This document shows positions 6,271-14,224 of a stretch of DNA of 15,304 nucleotides, in pieces. The notes below the pieces were generated by a model. That model had not been told where the DNA came from. It saw only the letters and a program-made list of their open reading frames with translations, and made no database searches. Both the position numbers and the translations under genes were made by a program. Source of the DNA: Ahrensia sp. (GTDB taxonomy: Bacteria; Pseudomonadota; Alphaproteobacteria; Rhizobiales; Rhizobiaceae); the NCBI GenBank assembly GCA_003233475.1, contig QILU01000166.1:1-15304 (forward strand), given 5' to 3'. How positions within the stretch are numbered: position 1 is the first letter of the stretch; each line of letters begins with the position of its first letter.

Positions 6271-8111
6271 TTCGCCCACCATGTGGAGAGTTGCGGGCCG
6301 TAAAGCGGCGTTGTTTGAGGTCTTTGCAGTTTGGTCCAGCGCGATATGCGGGTTTCATTCAAATGATAAAGAGGCACCACATAATGGCCAGAAATGAGAA
6401 CCCGGTCATAGGCGCGAACCGCATCGATAAAGGCTTCATCGTTTCTGGCTTCCAGCAGGGCATCAATCAGGCTGTCAATTGCGGGTTCAGCGGTTCCAGC
6501 AAAATTAAAACTGCCTTCGGCTGATTTTGAATTCGACCCCCAGCGAAAATATTGCTCGGCTCCTGGAGAAAGCGAAGACGAATAGCGCACCACCGTCATG
6601 TCATAATCAAAGGTGCCTTTACGGGCCTGATATTGGGAATCGTCCACCAGCCGAAGGGTTACATCAATTCCAAGTTTGGCGGCGGTACGCTTATAGGCAA
6701 GGCCCAGCCGTTCAACATCCTGTCCGGAAATGCCGGAACTTCCTGAAATCATAATTTCAAAAGCAAGGGGCACCCCTTTTTCATTCACCAACTTGCCGTC
6801 CTTGAGGGAAAACCCTTCTTGGCGAAACAGGCTCAAAGCGGCGCGTAGCAATTTGCGGTCAACACCACTGCCGTTGGAAACCGGAGCACGGTAGGTGCCA
6901 TCCATCACGTCAGGAAGCACCGCATTGGGAAAGGGGGCTAATAATTTCCGCTCCCCATCGCTGGCGGGAATACCGAGGGATGAAAGTTTTGAATCCTGCC
7001 AATAGGAAGATGTTCGAATGTAGGCCCCGTAAAACAGATTTTCATTTGCCCACTCAAAATCAAACAACATGGCCAGAGCTTTGCGAACATTACGATTGCT
7101 GAATTTGGCTTGTCTTGTGTTGAAGACAAACCCCAACATGCCGCTTGGGGTTCGTTTCGGGTATATTTCTTTGACAATCCGGCCGTCAGCTACCGCCGCA
7201 AAATCATAGGCAGTGCGCCACTTTGACGGACTGCTTTCAGGATACACATCAAAATTACCCTTCTTAAAACCCTCAAAGCGCGCGGTGCCGGAAGTGTAAT
7301 AATCTATCTTGATGGTATCGAAGTTGAAAAATCCCTTTTGAGACGGCAGGTTCTTGGCCCAATAATCATCGTTCCTGGAAAAAGTGATGCTTTCCCCCGG
7401 CTTCACTTCGCTGACAATATAGGGTCCGCTGGCAATGGGCGGCTTTAACGTCGATTGGCCAAATCCTTCGGCGTCCGTCGCATGTTCAGGCAATACGGGC
7501 ATCAGGCCAAACAGCAGGGGAGTTTCGCGCGAAGCACGCTCGTTGAAAGTGAGTTTGAAACTGAATTCACCAGTTTGCTCCAGCTTTTCGACGGCTTTCA
7601 TCCGGCTCGAATAGGGGGGACGGCCCTTTTCTTTCAATAAATTGAAGGTGAATAATACATCAGAAACTTTCACCGGAACCCCGTCCGAAAATTTTGCCTT
7701 GGGGTTGAGGAAAAATTCCACCCAGGAGCGATCCTCTGGCAAATCAATTTTCTCAGCGAGCAATCCATAAAGTGTGAAAGGTTCGTCCCGTGAGCGCATC
7801 ATCAGGCTTTCAAAAACCAGATTGCCAAACACAGTGTCCCAAAGGCCACGGCTGCCGGTACGAATGCTTTTAAGATCGAACGGATTCAGATCATCAAAAG
7901 ACCCCTGAACGCCGTAGACAATTTTCCCGCCCTTAGGGGCATTGGGGTTTGCGTAAGGGAAATTACTGAAATTTGCCGGTAGCGCAGGTGCCCCCTGCAT
8001 GGCCACACCGTGCATTGGTTCCGCGCGCAGGCTTCCTGTAGAGCCAAAAAAGGTTATGTTCAAAGCGATAACTAATGCGCCAATAGGCCCAAATTTGGAA
8101 GCATGAAACAT
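6267..8111 (-). CDS. extracellular solute-binding protein family 5, YejA-like (peptide ABC transporter)
   Basis: 614 residues, as expected for this large periplasmic peptide-binding family. A signal peptide is clear: HASK, a hydrophobic run (GALVIALNITFF), then SLRA as the cleavage site near residue 30. The mature start, MQGAPALPANFSNFPYANPN followed by APKGGKI, is characteristic of YejA-type proteins, which bind oligopeptides and in enteric bacteria microcin C. Further family text includes FDDLNPFDLKS, a pattern SGPYIVSEVKPGESITFSRN, and NVRKALAMLFDFEWAN. I place the start at ATG 8111, six bases after AGGA (8121-8118); ATG 8114 is three bases from it, and a more upstream in-frame ATG at 8144 lacks a site. 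No yejB/E/F permease or ATPase genes lie in the window. The next gene is a coupled oxidoreductase. Confidence 0.9.
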   Translation of the reverse strand: MFHASKFGPIGALVIALNITFFGSTGSLRAEPMHGVAMQGAPALPANFSNFPYANPNAPKGGKIVYGVQGSFDDLNPFDLKSIRTGSRGLWDTVFGNLVFESLMMRSRDEPFTLYGLLAEKIDLPEDRSWVEFFLNPKAKFSDGVPVKVSDVLFTFNLLKEKGRPPYSSRMKAVEKLEQTGEFSFKLTFNERASRETPLLFGLMPVLPEHATDAEGFGQSTLKPPIASGPYIVSEVKPGESITFSRNDDYWAKNLPSQKGFFNFDTIKIDYYTSGTARFEGFKKGNFDVYPESSPSKWRTAYDFAAVADGRIVKEIYPKRTPSGMLGFVFNTRQAKFSNRNVRKALAMLFDFEWANENLFYGAYIRTSSYWQDSKLSSLGIPASDGERKLLAPFPNAVLPDVMDGTYRAPVSNGSGVDRKLLRAALSLFRQEGFSLKDGKLVNEKGVPLAFEIMISGSSGISGQDVERLGLAYKRTAAKLGIDVTLRLVDDSQYQARKGTFDYDMTVVRYSSSLSPGAEQYFRWGSNSKSAEGSFNFAGTAEPAIDSLIDALLEARNDEAFIDAVRAYDRVLISGHYVVPLYHLNETRISRWTKLQRPQTTPLYGPQLSTWWAK

Positions 8112-8401
8112 CATCAATCCTGATTTATTGAAAGAACAACCCATTTAACGAAGTTAGCGCGCATTTGATTCGTTCCGCCAAGTCTACCATGACTATTCTG
8201 GATAGGCAGAAATTTGATTTACTGCAGCTGAAACGATTGCTAAAAAAGGCTGCGAGAATGATCAATTTATTGGGGTGTCATTTTCATGCCGCAATTGCTA
8301 TGGAAACCAAAGTCAGTCAGTTTTTTATGTCCAATTTCACGTCTCTCAAAGTATTTTGTACTGCGTGGAATAAATACTCAGCGTTTACAGGAAACCTTTC
8401 C
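8112..8401. other. intergenic region between divergent yejA-like and ialB-like genes
   Basis: About 290 bases between divergent starts. The frame of the downstream gene stays open back to TTG 8165, but that stretch has no ribosome site, no protein-like composition and precedes a signal peptide, so I read it as non-coding. Promoters for both genes are expected here, but I found no clear -35/-10 pair, repeat or RNA gene. Confidence 0.5.
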
Positions 8402-9025
8402 ATGATCTCGAAACCTCGCGTTCTCAAAAATTCCACCAGCATGGTAGGGCTAGCCTTCGCCGCCATGCTCGTTTCTTCCCCTCAGGCCGCTGCGCAAAGC
8501 GCTGGTCCGTCGTGGGTCAAAATTTGCTCTAAAATCGGTGAGACTGATATTTGTAACGTTCAATTTTCAATTGTCACAAATACCAAGCAGCTGGTTACTT
8601 CGGTCAACTTATTGCAATCAAAAGGCAAAACAAAGCGTCGGATATTCCAGGTGGCGGTTCCCTCCGGGCGTTATATTCCCGAAGGGATTAAAGTTCAAAT
8701 AGACAAGGGCAAGGTCAACACGCTGCCCTACAGCTTGTGCATGCCGGACCGTTGCCTGGCGGAAATTCAATTGAGCGAAAGCCTGGTCAAGGCCCTCAAA
8801 AAAGGCGGTGAGCTGACCCTCACTTCAACCAATTTCAGGGCTCAGAAAAACCCCGTGAAGGTAACTCTCAAAGGATTTACGGCTGCTTACACCGGCCCGC
8901 CTTTGAAACGGGATGAGGTTACGAACCGAAACAAGGCTCTTGAAGACGCGTTGAAAAAGAAGTCGTTGGAAACTGCTGCTAAACTGAAAGCTGCTCAAGA
9001 CGCCGCAAAAGCAGATAGCAATTAA
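8402..9025 (+). CDS. invasion-associated locus B (IalB) family secreted protein
   Basis: 207 residues. The family is widespread in Rhizobiales and named after the Bartonella invasion locus; its molecular role is not established. The start ATG 8402 follows AGGAAA by 7 bases and opens a signal peptide: KPRVLKN, a hydrophobic segment (MVGLAFAAMLVSS), then PQAAA with cleavage likely after residue 31. The mature part has WVKICSKIGETDICNVQF with C42 and C51, and LPYSLCMPDRCLAEIQL with C113 and C118. These four cysteines are typical of the family and likely form two disulfides in the periplasm. SLVKALKKGGELTL follows, another family block. The last 30 residues are a K/A-rich helical tail (LETAAKLKAAQDAAKADSN). 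It converges with hspQ, 26 bases apart. Confidence 0.87.
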   Translation: MISKPRVLKNSTSMVGLAFAAMLVSSPQAAAQSAGPSWVKICSKIGETDICNVQFSIVTNTKQLVTSVNLLQSKGKTKRRIFQVAVPSGRYIPEGIKVQIDKGKVNTLPYSLCMPDRCLAEIQLSESLVKALKKGGELTLTSTNFRAQKNPVKVTLKGFTAAYTGPPLKRDEVTNRNKALEDALKKKSLETAAKLKAAQDAAKADSN

Positions 9026-9051
9026 CGCGCTTCATGTAATGATTTTGAAAA

Positions 9052-9378
9052 TTAGTGGCTGATCTGATCTCGAGCCACATATAGACCGTCGCGATTCCGC
9101 TTAAACATTTCCCCGATCTGGGGGTGGCGAAGCGGCAGGGAGTGATCATCAACCAACAGGTTTTGTTCAGACACATAGGCGATATATTCAGTCTCTTCGT
9201 TTTCAGCAAAAAGGTGATAATAGGGCTGGTCTTTTGTCGGGCGAATTTCTTCCGGAATGGCATCATACCATTCATCGGAATTGTCGAAGATGGGATCCAC
9301 ATCGAACACCACTCCGCGAAACGGATAAACCCGATGCTTAACGATCTGACCTATCTGAAATTTTGCACTTCGAATCAT
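9052..9378 (-). CDS. hspQ: HspQ-type heat-shock protein (hemimethylated-DNA-binding-like YccV family)
   Basis: 108 residues, the size of HspQ. The text KFQIGQIVKHRVYPFRGVVF (6-25), DEWYDAIPEEIRPTKDQPYY (35-54) and HLFAENEETEYIAYVSEQNL is the distinctive conserved core of the family. In E. coli HspQ stimulates DnaA degradation and acts as a Lon specificity enhancer; here the role is inferred by family only. ATG 9378 has a GGACAG about 5 bases upstream. It stands as a single gene; a candidate promoter and a palindrome lie in the 170 bases upstream. Confidence 0.93.
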   Translation of the reverse strand: MIRSAKFQIGQIVKHRVYPFRGVVFDVDPIFDNSDEWYDAIPEEIRPTKDQPYYHLFAENEETEYIAYVSEQNLLVDDHSLPLRHPQIGEMFKRNRDGLYVARDQISH

Positions 9379-9398
9379 AAAAACTGTCCGAACCCTGT

Positions 9399-9411
9399 GC
9401 CCATCATGGGC
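9399..9411. promoter_or_regulatory. perfect short palindrome in the hspQ leader
   Basis: GCCCAT-c-ATGGGC forms six-base perfect arms around one base, about 20 bases upstream of the hspQ start and just downstream of the candidate promoter. It could be an operator or a leader hairpin. It contains GCCCAT, loosely similar to the -10 of heat-shock sigma-32 promoters, but no matching -35 is evident. Confidence 0.3.
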
Positions 9412-9422
9412 CCCGGATTTAG

Positions 9423-9452
9423 TCTATACGAACAATTCTGCGTCGTCTGCAA
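9423..9452 (-). promoter_or_regulatory. candidate promoter for hspQ
   Basis: On the minus strand TTGCAG (9452-9447) and TATAGA (9428-9423) are 18 bases apart. This would start transcription near 9415, giving a leader of about 37 bases before the hspQ ATG that includes the palindrome at 9399-9411. Weak evidence, by eye. Confidence 0.3.
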
Positions 9453-9547
9453 TAAAGTTGCGGGAGGTGGGAAGCCTGGCTCGAACTTGACCACCCCTCA
9501 AATGGGCTGTAGCCGGGAAGGAACGTGTCGCCAGCGGGGAGAAAACT

Positions 9548-10519
9548 TTGTCACAAATTCTAGGCATGTCACTCCCGTTCTTTGGCCTCATATTCCTAGG
9601 CTTTGCCGCCGCGAAAATTAAAAACCTGCCTTTAAGCGGTTTGGCGTGGATGAATTTTTTCATCGTGTACATAGCTCTCCCGGCGTTGTTCTTTAACCTT
9701 TTGTACCGCACTCCTGTTGAAGAACTGACCAATTGGAGTTTCATATTTTTAACTTTGTTGGGCACCTATTGCACCTTTGCAATAGCATTTTGCGTTGGTG
9801 TATTTGTTACCGACGGAGATATCCCTGAAAGCACCATCCAAGGGCTGTCCGGGGCGTATGGAAATATTGGTTATATGGGGCCAGGGCTGGCGTTGGCGGC
9901 ATTGGGGCCGGGGGCAGCTGTGCCGGTGGCACTCATCATTGCTTTTGATAACACTTTGCACTTTATTCTTGCCCCCCTGTTGATGGCCTTGGGCGGGCAA
10001 GGGAAGAAAAGAGGAACACTCCGAACAGTTTTCATTGTTCTAAAAAGTATACTCACCCATCCGTTCATTCTGGCAACTATGTTTGGCGTAGCAGCTGCGG
10101 TGCTGGAGGTGCGACCACCACTGCCGGTTGAAAAAATCCTGGGCTTCCTGAGCAGTGCAGCGGCTCCTTGCGCCCTGTTTGCCATGGGGGTAACGGTGGC
10201 AATGAACTCCGGCGGTAAGCTCCCAAAAGTCGTTGGTGTGCTGGTGCCAATCAAATTACTGGTGCATCCGGCCATAGTGTATATTCTGCTTAGTTGGGGA
10301 GGAGATTTTGAACCTGTTTGGGTTTATTCCGCCGTGCTGTTGGCATCACTGCCGTGCGCCACCAACGTGTTTGTCATTGCTCAACAATATAATGTCTGGG
10401 TAAGCCGGGCATCCACCATGATTATGGCTACAACGCTGGGTTCGGTGTTTACAATCACCGGGTTGCTTTATCTTATCGGAGCCGGCCTTTTACCGGCTGA
10501 TCTGTTTCCCGGCTCTTAA
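9548..10519 (+). CDS. AEC-family transporter (auxin efflux carrier-type permease)
   Basis: 323 residues of almost wholly hydrophobic sequence, about ten predicted membrane spans, as in the AEC family (malonate/malate carriers and uncharacterised bacterial members). The N-terminus (M)SQILGMSLPFFGLIFLGFAA is the usual AEC opening, followed by MNFFIVYIALPALFFNLLY. The middle has GLSGAYGNIGYMGPGLALAA, and the end has SLPCATNVFVIAQQY, a conserved AEC block in the last helices. I choose TTG 9548 because GGGGAG lies six bases upstream; ATG 9566 would cut the first helix. The substrate is unknown. Its stop TAA (10517-10519) overlaps the stop of the opposite gene. Confidence 0.87.
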   Translation: MSQILGMSLPFFGLIFLGFAAAKIKNLPLSGLAWMNFFIVYIALPALFFNLLYRTPVEELTNWSFIFLTLLGTYCTFAIAFCVGVFVTDGDIPESTIQGLSGAYGNIGYMGPGLALAALGPGAAVPVALIIAFDNTLHFILAPLLMALGGQGKKRGTLRTVFIVLKSILTHPFILATMFGVAAAVLEVRPPLPVEKILGFLSSAAAPCALFAMGVTVAMNSGGKLPKVVGVLVPIKLLVHPAIVYILLSWGGDFEPVWVYSAVLLASLPCATNVFVIAQQYNVWVSRASTMIMATTLGSVFTITGLLYLIGAGLLPADLFPGS

Positions 10520-11736
10520 TTGGCGCGGGAGCGGGTGTCCGATGCCCCCAGGCCATGGCGCATGGCCAATTTTCGCAGCCACGTAATATTGCCCAAAGCG
10601 GAAAGGCCAAAAGCACGAGCGGCCTGGACGGGAAGAAAATCGGTCAATAGCGATCTGTTCAACAAATCAACACCGCCTGTGCGCGAATGTATGTCAAATA
10701 TTCGCCTTCGGCTGTAACTGTTTATAATATCAACGTTTCCAAAGTCGCTTTTTACGCTCTCAAGAGCGGAATTCAAACCGGTTACATCGCGCAGGCCCAA
10801 ATTGAAGCCCTGCGCCCCGATTGGTGGGAAAAAATGCCCGGCTTCGCCAACAAGTGCCACCCGGTTGGCCGCAAATTTGTGGGCACTCATTCCAGAAAGG
10901 GGAAATGCTTGAGGGGAGGCTTCAACACTTACCGCGCCAAAACAGGACTGCAATCTGGTTTCAATAATTTCAGATAGCTCCGGCAGCGGTTTTTCCTGCA
11001 ATTCCTCTACCTGATGCGGCTCCACCACCCACACCAGGCTGGAACGATGGCGCGCCTGCCTGTTGGCAGGTAACGGAACCTGAGTGAAAGGGCCTGTTTC
11101 AGTATGAAATTCCGTAGAAACCCCGCCATGGGGCCGAGAATGGCTGAAATTGAGCACAAGCGCAGTTTGCGGATAAGACCATTTTCGCACTTTAATGCCA
11201 GCGGATTCGCGCAATATAGATTTTCTACCGTCGGCTGCCACGGCCAGTTGGGCGGTTATTATTTCACCCGTTGCCAGTTCCAGATGCACCGCATCTGTTT
11301 CACATTCAGCCGCACTCAAAAGGGTAGGGAACCGATCAATGGCCGGGTGTTGAGATATTGCCTTTTCCAAAGAACTAATAATGCGCTCGTTTGGAACATT
11401 GTAACCAAAGGCTTCCATGCCCATTTCCAGCGATCGAAAATCCGTAACCGGTGCGCGGATTAAACGGTTGCTCCCATCAATCAGCCGCATGGTTTTCAAC
11501 CCGGCCGAATGTTCCTCCATTCCCTCCCAAACACCGATGTTTTTCAATACATCAATCGAAGGCATCATCATGGCTGTGGTGCGCTTGTCTTGGTCTTTTC
11601 TTGTCGGAGCAATCAACGCCAAACGATGGCCCCGGTTGCTGCAAATGTTGGCCAATTGCAGCGCAGCCGTTAAGCCAACCAGCCCGCCGCCTGTTACACA
11701 AACGGCATAGGACTTATGTTCAGGTGATTTTGCCAT
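10516..11736 (-). CDS. UbiH/UbiF/VisC-type FAD-dependent monooxygenase (probable ubiquinone biosynthesis hydroxylase)
   Basis: 406 residues, the family's normal size. The Rossmann FAD motif is VTGGGLVGLTAALQLA (14-29), the DG motif is AVAADGRKS (165-173), and the second FAD motif is VALVGEAGHFFPPIGAQGFN (293-312) followed by LGLRDV. The last has GE where most members have GD; a GE form is familiar in rhizobial relatives. Such enzymes hydroxylate the aromatic ring of ubiquinone precursors at the membrane, but the exact ring position cannot be assigned. In-frame codons extend upstream to 11826, but MAKSPEHKSY at ATG 11736 sits just before the FAD motif as in homologues, so I use it. Convergent with the AEC gene, sharing the TTAA at the stops; divergent from pcs. 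Confidence 0.87.
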   Translation of the reverse strand: MAKSPEHKSYAVCVTGGGLVGLTAALQLANICSNRGHRLALIAPTRKDQDKRTTAMMMPSIDVLKNIGVWEGMEEHSAGLKTMRLIDGSNRLIRAPVTDFRSLEMGMEAFGYNVPNERIISSLEKAISQHPAIDRFPTLLSAAECETDAVHLELATGEIITAQLAVAADGRKSILRESAGIKVRKWSYPQTALVLNFSHSRPHGGVSTEFHTETGPFTQVPLPANRQARHRSSLVWVVEPHQVEELQEKPLPELSEIIETRLQSCFGAVSVEASPQAFPLSGMSAHKFAANRVALVGEAGHFFPPIGAQGFNLGLRDVTGLNSALESVKSDFGNVDIINSYSRRRIFDIHSRTGGVDLLNRSLLTDFLPVQAARAFGLSALGNITWLRKLAMRHGLGASDTRSRAN

Positions 11737-11862
11737 AGAAACCAGTCCGGGTTGAGCTTTATAAATGAAATATAGAGTTTTCCATCTGCGGGCGAAAGGG
11801 GAGGGTAACATTTCCGTCAATACCATTTGGCATTAATTACCGCCTGCGCTAAAAGGGGGTCG

Positions 11863-12583
11863 ATGGCCCGCCCCCCTAACAATGTTTTGATTGCGTTCTC
11901 GGTACATTTGTTCACCGCTTCAGGCGCATTTTGGGCATTTTTAGCGCTTGTGGCTGCGGCTGAAGGTCGGTTCACCAACATGTGGTTCTGGCTGGGGGTT
12001 GCCCTGCTTGTCGACGGTGTCGATGGCCCCATGGCGCGCTATTTCAACGTAAAATCAGTGTTGCCTAATTGGTCGGGCGAATTACTGGATTGCATTATCG
12101 ATTACGTGACCTTCGCAATGATACCGGCTTTCGCCCTTTACCAAAGCGGGTTTTTGGAGGATTTGTATTCGTTCATTTGTGCGGCATTGATTGTTTGCAC
12201 CAGCGCGATTTATTACGCAGACACCCGTATGAAAAGCCGGGACAACTGCTTCATCGGTTTTCCCATCTGTTGGAACATGGTGGTGTTCACTCTTTATGTG
12301 ATTGAACCGGGGTGGTACGTGGCCTTCACGGTGGTAATTGTATCCGCCATTTTATCGTTTACCCCCTTGCTGTTTGTTCACCCGGTCAGGGTGAAAATAT
12401 GGCGTATGGCGACCATATACATTGGGCGTTTTCGCGCTCTGGACAGCCTGTGGGCTTTGGGCGCTTTACGCCGGGTATTACAATTATGACGTTCCTGAAC
12501 TCGCAAAAGTGGGAATTGCGATCTCCGGAATTTATCTTTATTGCGTCGGTTTTGTTCTCCAATACCTTGGAAAAGTCGCATAA
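11863..12583 (+). pseudogene. pcs: phosphatidylcholine synthase with a one-base frameshift near the 3' end
   Basis: Pcs joins CDP-diacylglycerol and choline to give phosphatidylcholine in the inner membrane. The CDP-alcohol phosphotransferase motif is complete: D54-G55-PM-A58-R59, twelve residues, then G72, D76 and D80. The spacing of twelve is typical of Pcs. Family text includes LPNWSGELLDCIIDYVTF, YYADTRMKSRDNCFIGFP and FVHPVRV. The frame is correct to residue 185 (near 12417), then one extra base puts it in another frame that stops at 12489, giving 208 residues with an unrelated tail (RFRALDSLWALGALRR). Skipping one base at about 12415-12418 restores TLGVFALWTACGLWALYAGY and on to FVLQYLGKVA, stop 12583, about 239 residues, matching rhizobial Pcs length. 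ATG 11863 is preceded by AGGGGG. A real mutation or an assembly indel; the product would lack the last membrane helices. Confidence 0.85.
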
Positions 12584-12649
12584 TTCCGGCTTGTGGAAAC
12601 AGTCTCAAATGAGTCGCGCACAGTGGCTATCTGTTCTAGTGTTTTTGGC

Positions 12650-14224
12650 ATGGTTGGGAATTTCAATCCTCAGACTGATGATCAACAAACTCCGTTGCTG
12701 GAAACGCGAGGGATCACTAAGATATTTGGCGAGTTGAAGGCCAATGACGCCGTGGATTTTTCCATTCAAAAGGGTGAAATTCATGCTCTTCTGGGGGAAA
12801 ACGGGGCAGGAAAATCCACCCTTGTCAAAATATTTTTTGGCTCACTGCAACCCAACAGCGGGTCCGTTTATTGGAACGGGTCAGAAGTAAATGTGAAATC
12901 TCCATCGGAAGCGAGAACTCTTGGCATTGGCATGGTGTTCCAGCATTTTTCCCTGTTCGAAGCCTTGACGGTGGCCGAGAATATCGCCCTTTCATTTGGT
13001 GCAGATGTAAAGCTGGAGGATGTTTCCACCAAAGCCCGCGCGCTTTCCGAACAATATGGCCTGCCGCTTAATCCTGATGCGCTTGTGGGCGACCTTTCTG
13101 TCGGGCAGCGCCAACGCATTGAGATCATTCGCTGCCTGATGCAGGATCCGACTTTGATCATTCTGGATGAACCAACTTCTGTACTGACCCCGCAAGAGGC
13201 GGACACCCTGTTTGAAACCCTGTTTCGGTTGCGTGACGAAGGGAAATCCATTCTTTATATCTCTCACCGCTTGGAAGAAGTTCAACGAATTTGTTCCGCC
13301 GCCACCATCATGCGCCATGGCAAGGTGGTCGATGCCTGTGACCCAAGGGAAGAAACCGCAGGCAGCCTGGCTTCCAAAATGGTCGGGGGAGATATTGAAG
13401 ATGTGGTGCGCAAAGAAGGGGCAAGTGATGGAGAAATCATTTTACAACTCAACCACCTTTCCATGCCTGCATCTCACCCGTTTGCGGTGGCGCTAAAAGA
13501 TATATCGCTAACAGCACGGGCCGGAGAAATTATTGGCATTGCCGGCATTGCCGGAAACGGTCAGGGGGAATTGTTTGAGGCAATTTCCGGCGAAGAAAAA
13601 CAGAGCCAGGCCAATACGGTGGTCATCTGCGGAAAAGACGCGGGGCACATGAATATTTCAGAGCGTCGCCAGATTGGCGCAGCCTTTGTGCCGGAAGAAA
13701 GACTTGGCCACGGGGCGGTGCCCGCGATGGTTTTAACCGACAATATGTTCCTTGCCCGCCATGCCTCCGATGACGTGGTGTTTCAAAAATTCGGCAAATT
13801 GAGCGTAATTGCCAAAACCGCCATCACGAAAGCCACCAAACGGGTGAGCGATGTCATGGATGTGCGAAAATCTGCGGAGAACCCTCCTGCGGCAGCGCTT
13901 TCAGGGGGGAATTTGCAAAAATTTATTGTCGGACGGGAATTGGATCGTCAGCCTTCTTTGTTGCTCGTCAACCAACCCACCTGGGGGGTGGATGCGGGGG
14001 CTGCCGCTCATATTCGCCAGGCGCTGATCGATTTAGCAGCCAGTGGTTCAGCCGTCGTAATGATCAGCCAAGATTTGGACGAAATATTTGAGGTGGCAAA
14101 TTCCATCGCGGTCATGGCCGATGGATATTTGACCCAGCCCATCCCTGCTGCGGAAATGACCCGCGAGCAGATTGGTTTGTTGATGGCCGGTGGCCCGGCG
14201 GCACGAGGGGGGGAGGCGGCATGA
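12650..14224 (+). CDS. BMP-type ABC transporter ATP-binding protein, two nucleotide-binding domains
   Basis: About 524 residues, a tandem ATPase of the sugar/nucleoside class (RbsA/YufO-like). Domain one is complete: Walker A GENGAGKST (49-57), Q98 in MVFQHFSLFEALTVAEN (95-111), signature LSVGQRQR (149-156), Walker B LIILDEPTS (169-177), and ISHRLEE for the H-loop. Domain two is degenerate as usual in this class: GIAGNGQGE at the Walker A position, an intact signature LSGGNLQKF, and LLLVNQPTWGVD where D and E of Walker B are N and Q. Only the first site is expected to hydrolyse ATP normally. An in-frame GTG at 12593 would add 19 residues; neither start has a clear ribosome site, and 12650 is closer to the family start. 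The stop overlaps the permease start (ATGA). Confidence 0.9.
   Translation: MVGNFNPQTDDQQTPLLETRGITKIFGELKANDAVDFSIQKGEIHALLGENGAGKSTLVKIFFGSLQPNSGSVYWNGSEVNVKSPSEARTLGIGMVFQHFSLFEALTVAENIALSFGADVKLEDVSTKARALSEQYGLPLNPDALVGDLSVGQRQRIEIIRCLMQDPTLIILDEPTSVLTPQEADTLFETLFRLRDEGKSILYISHRLEEVQRICSAATIMRHGKVVDACDPREETAGSLASKMVGGDIEDVVRKEGASDGEIILQLNHLSMPASHPFAVALKDISLTARAGEIIGIAGIAGNGQGELFEAISGEEKQSQANTVVICGKDAGHMNISERRQIGAAFVPEERLGHGAVPAMVLTDNMFLARHASDDVVFQKFGKLSVIAKTAITKATKRVSDVMDVRKSAENPPAAALSGGNLQKFIVGRELDRQPSLLLVNQPTWGVDAGAAAHIRQALIDLAASGSAVVMISQDLDEIFEVANSIAVMADGYLTQPIPAAEMTREQIGLLMAGGPAARGGEAA

Noticed and set aside
8165..8401. N-terminal extension of the IalB-like protein by 79 codons
   Set aside because: The extension lacks a ribosome site and would bury a clear signal peptide; ATG 8402 has AGGAAA at good distance.
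9454..9547. Possible small RNA (6S, SRP or tRNA-like) from text such as CTCGAAC and GGGCTGTAGCC
   Set aside because: No SRP GGAAGGAAGCAGC-type motif, no closing outer stem of a 6S RNA, and no tRNA cloverleaf; the GGGGAG near the end is better explained as the ribosome site of the AEC gene.
9424..9765. Minus-strand reading frame of 113 codons overlapping the start of the AEC gene
   Set aside because: Basic, low-complexity translation typical of an antisense frame; the + strand AEC protein is clearly real.
11817..12032. Minus-strand reading frame inside pcs
   Set aside because: Shadow of pcs, with no start signal and composition expected from the antisense of a membrane protein gene.
12312..12737. 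Separate + strand gene of about 141 codons between pcs and the ABC ATPase
   Set aside because: It overlaps the true pcs and ATPase frames and has no family resemblance.
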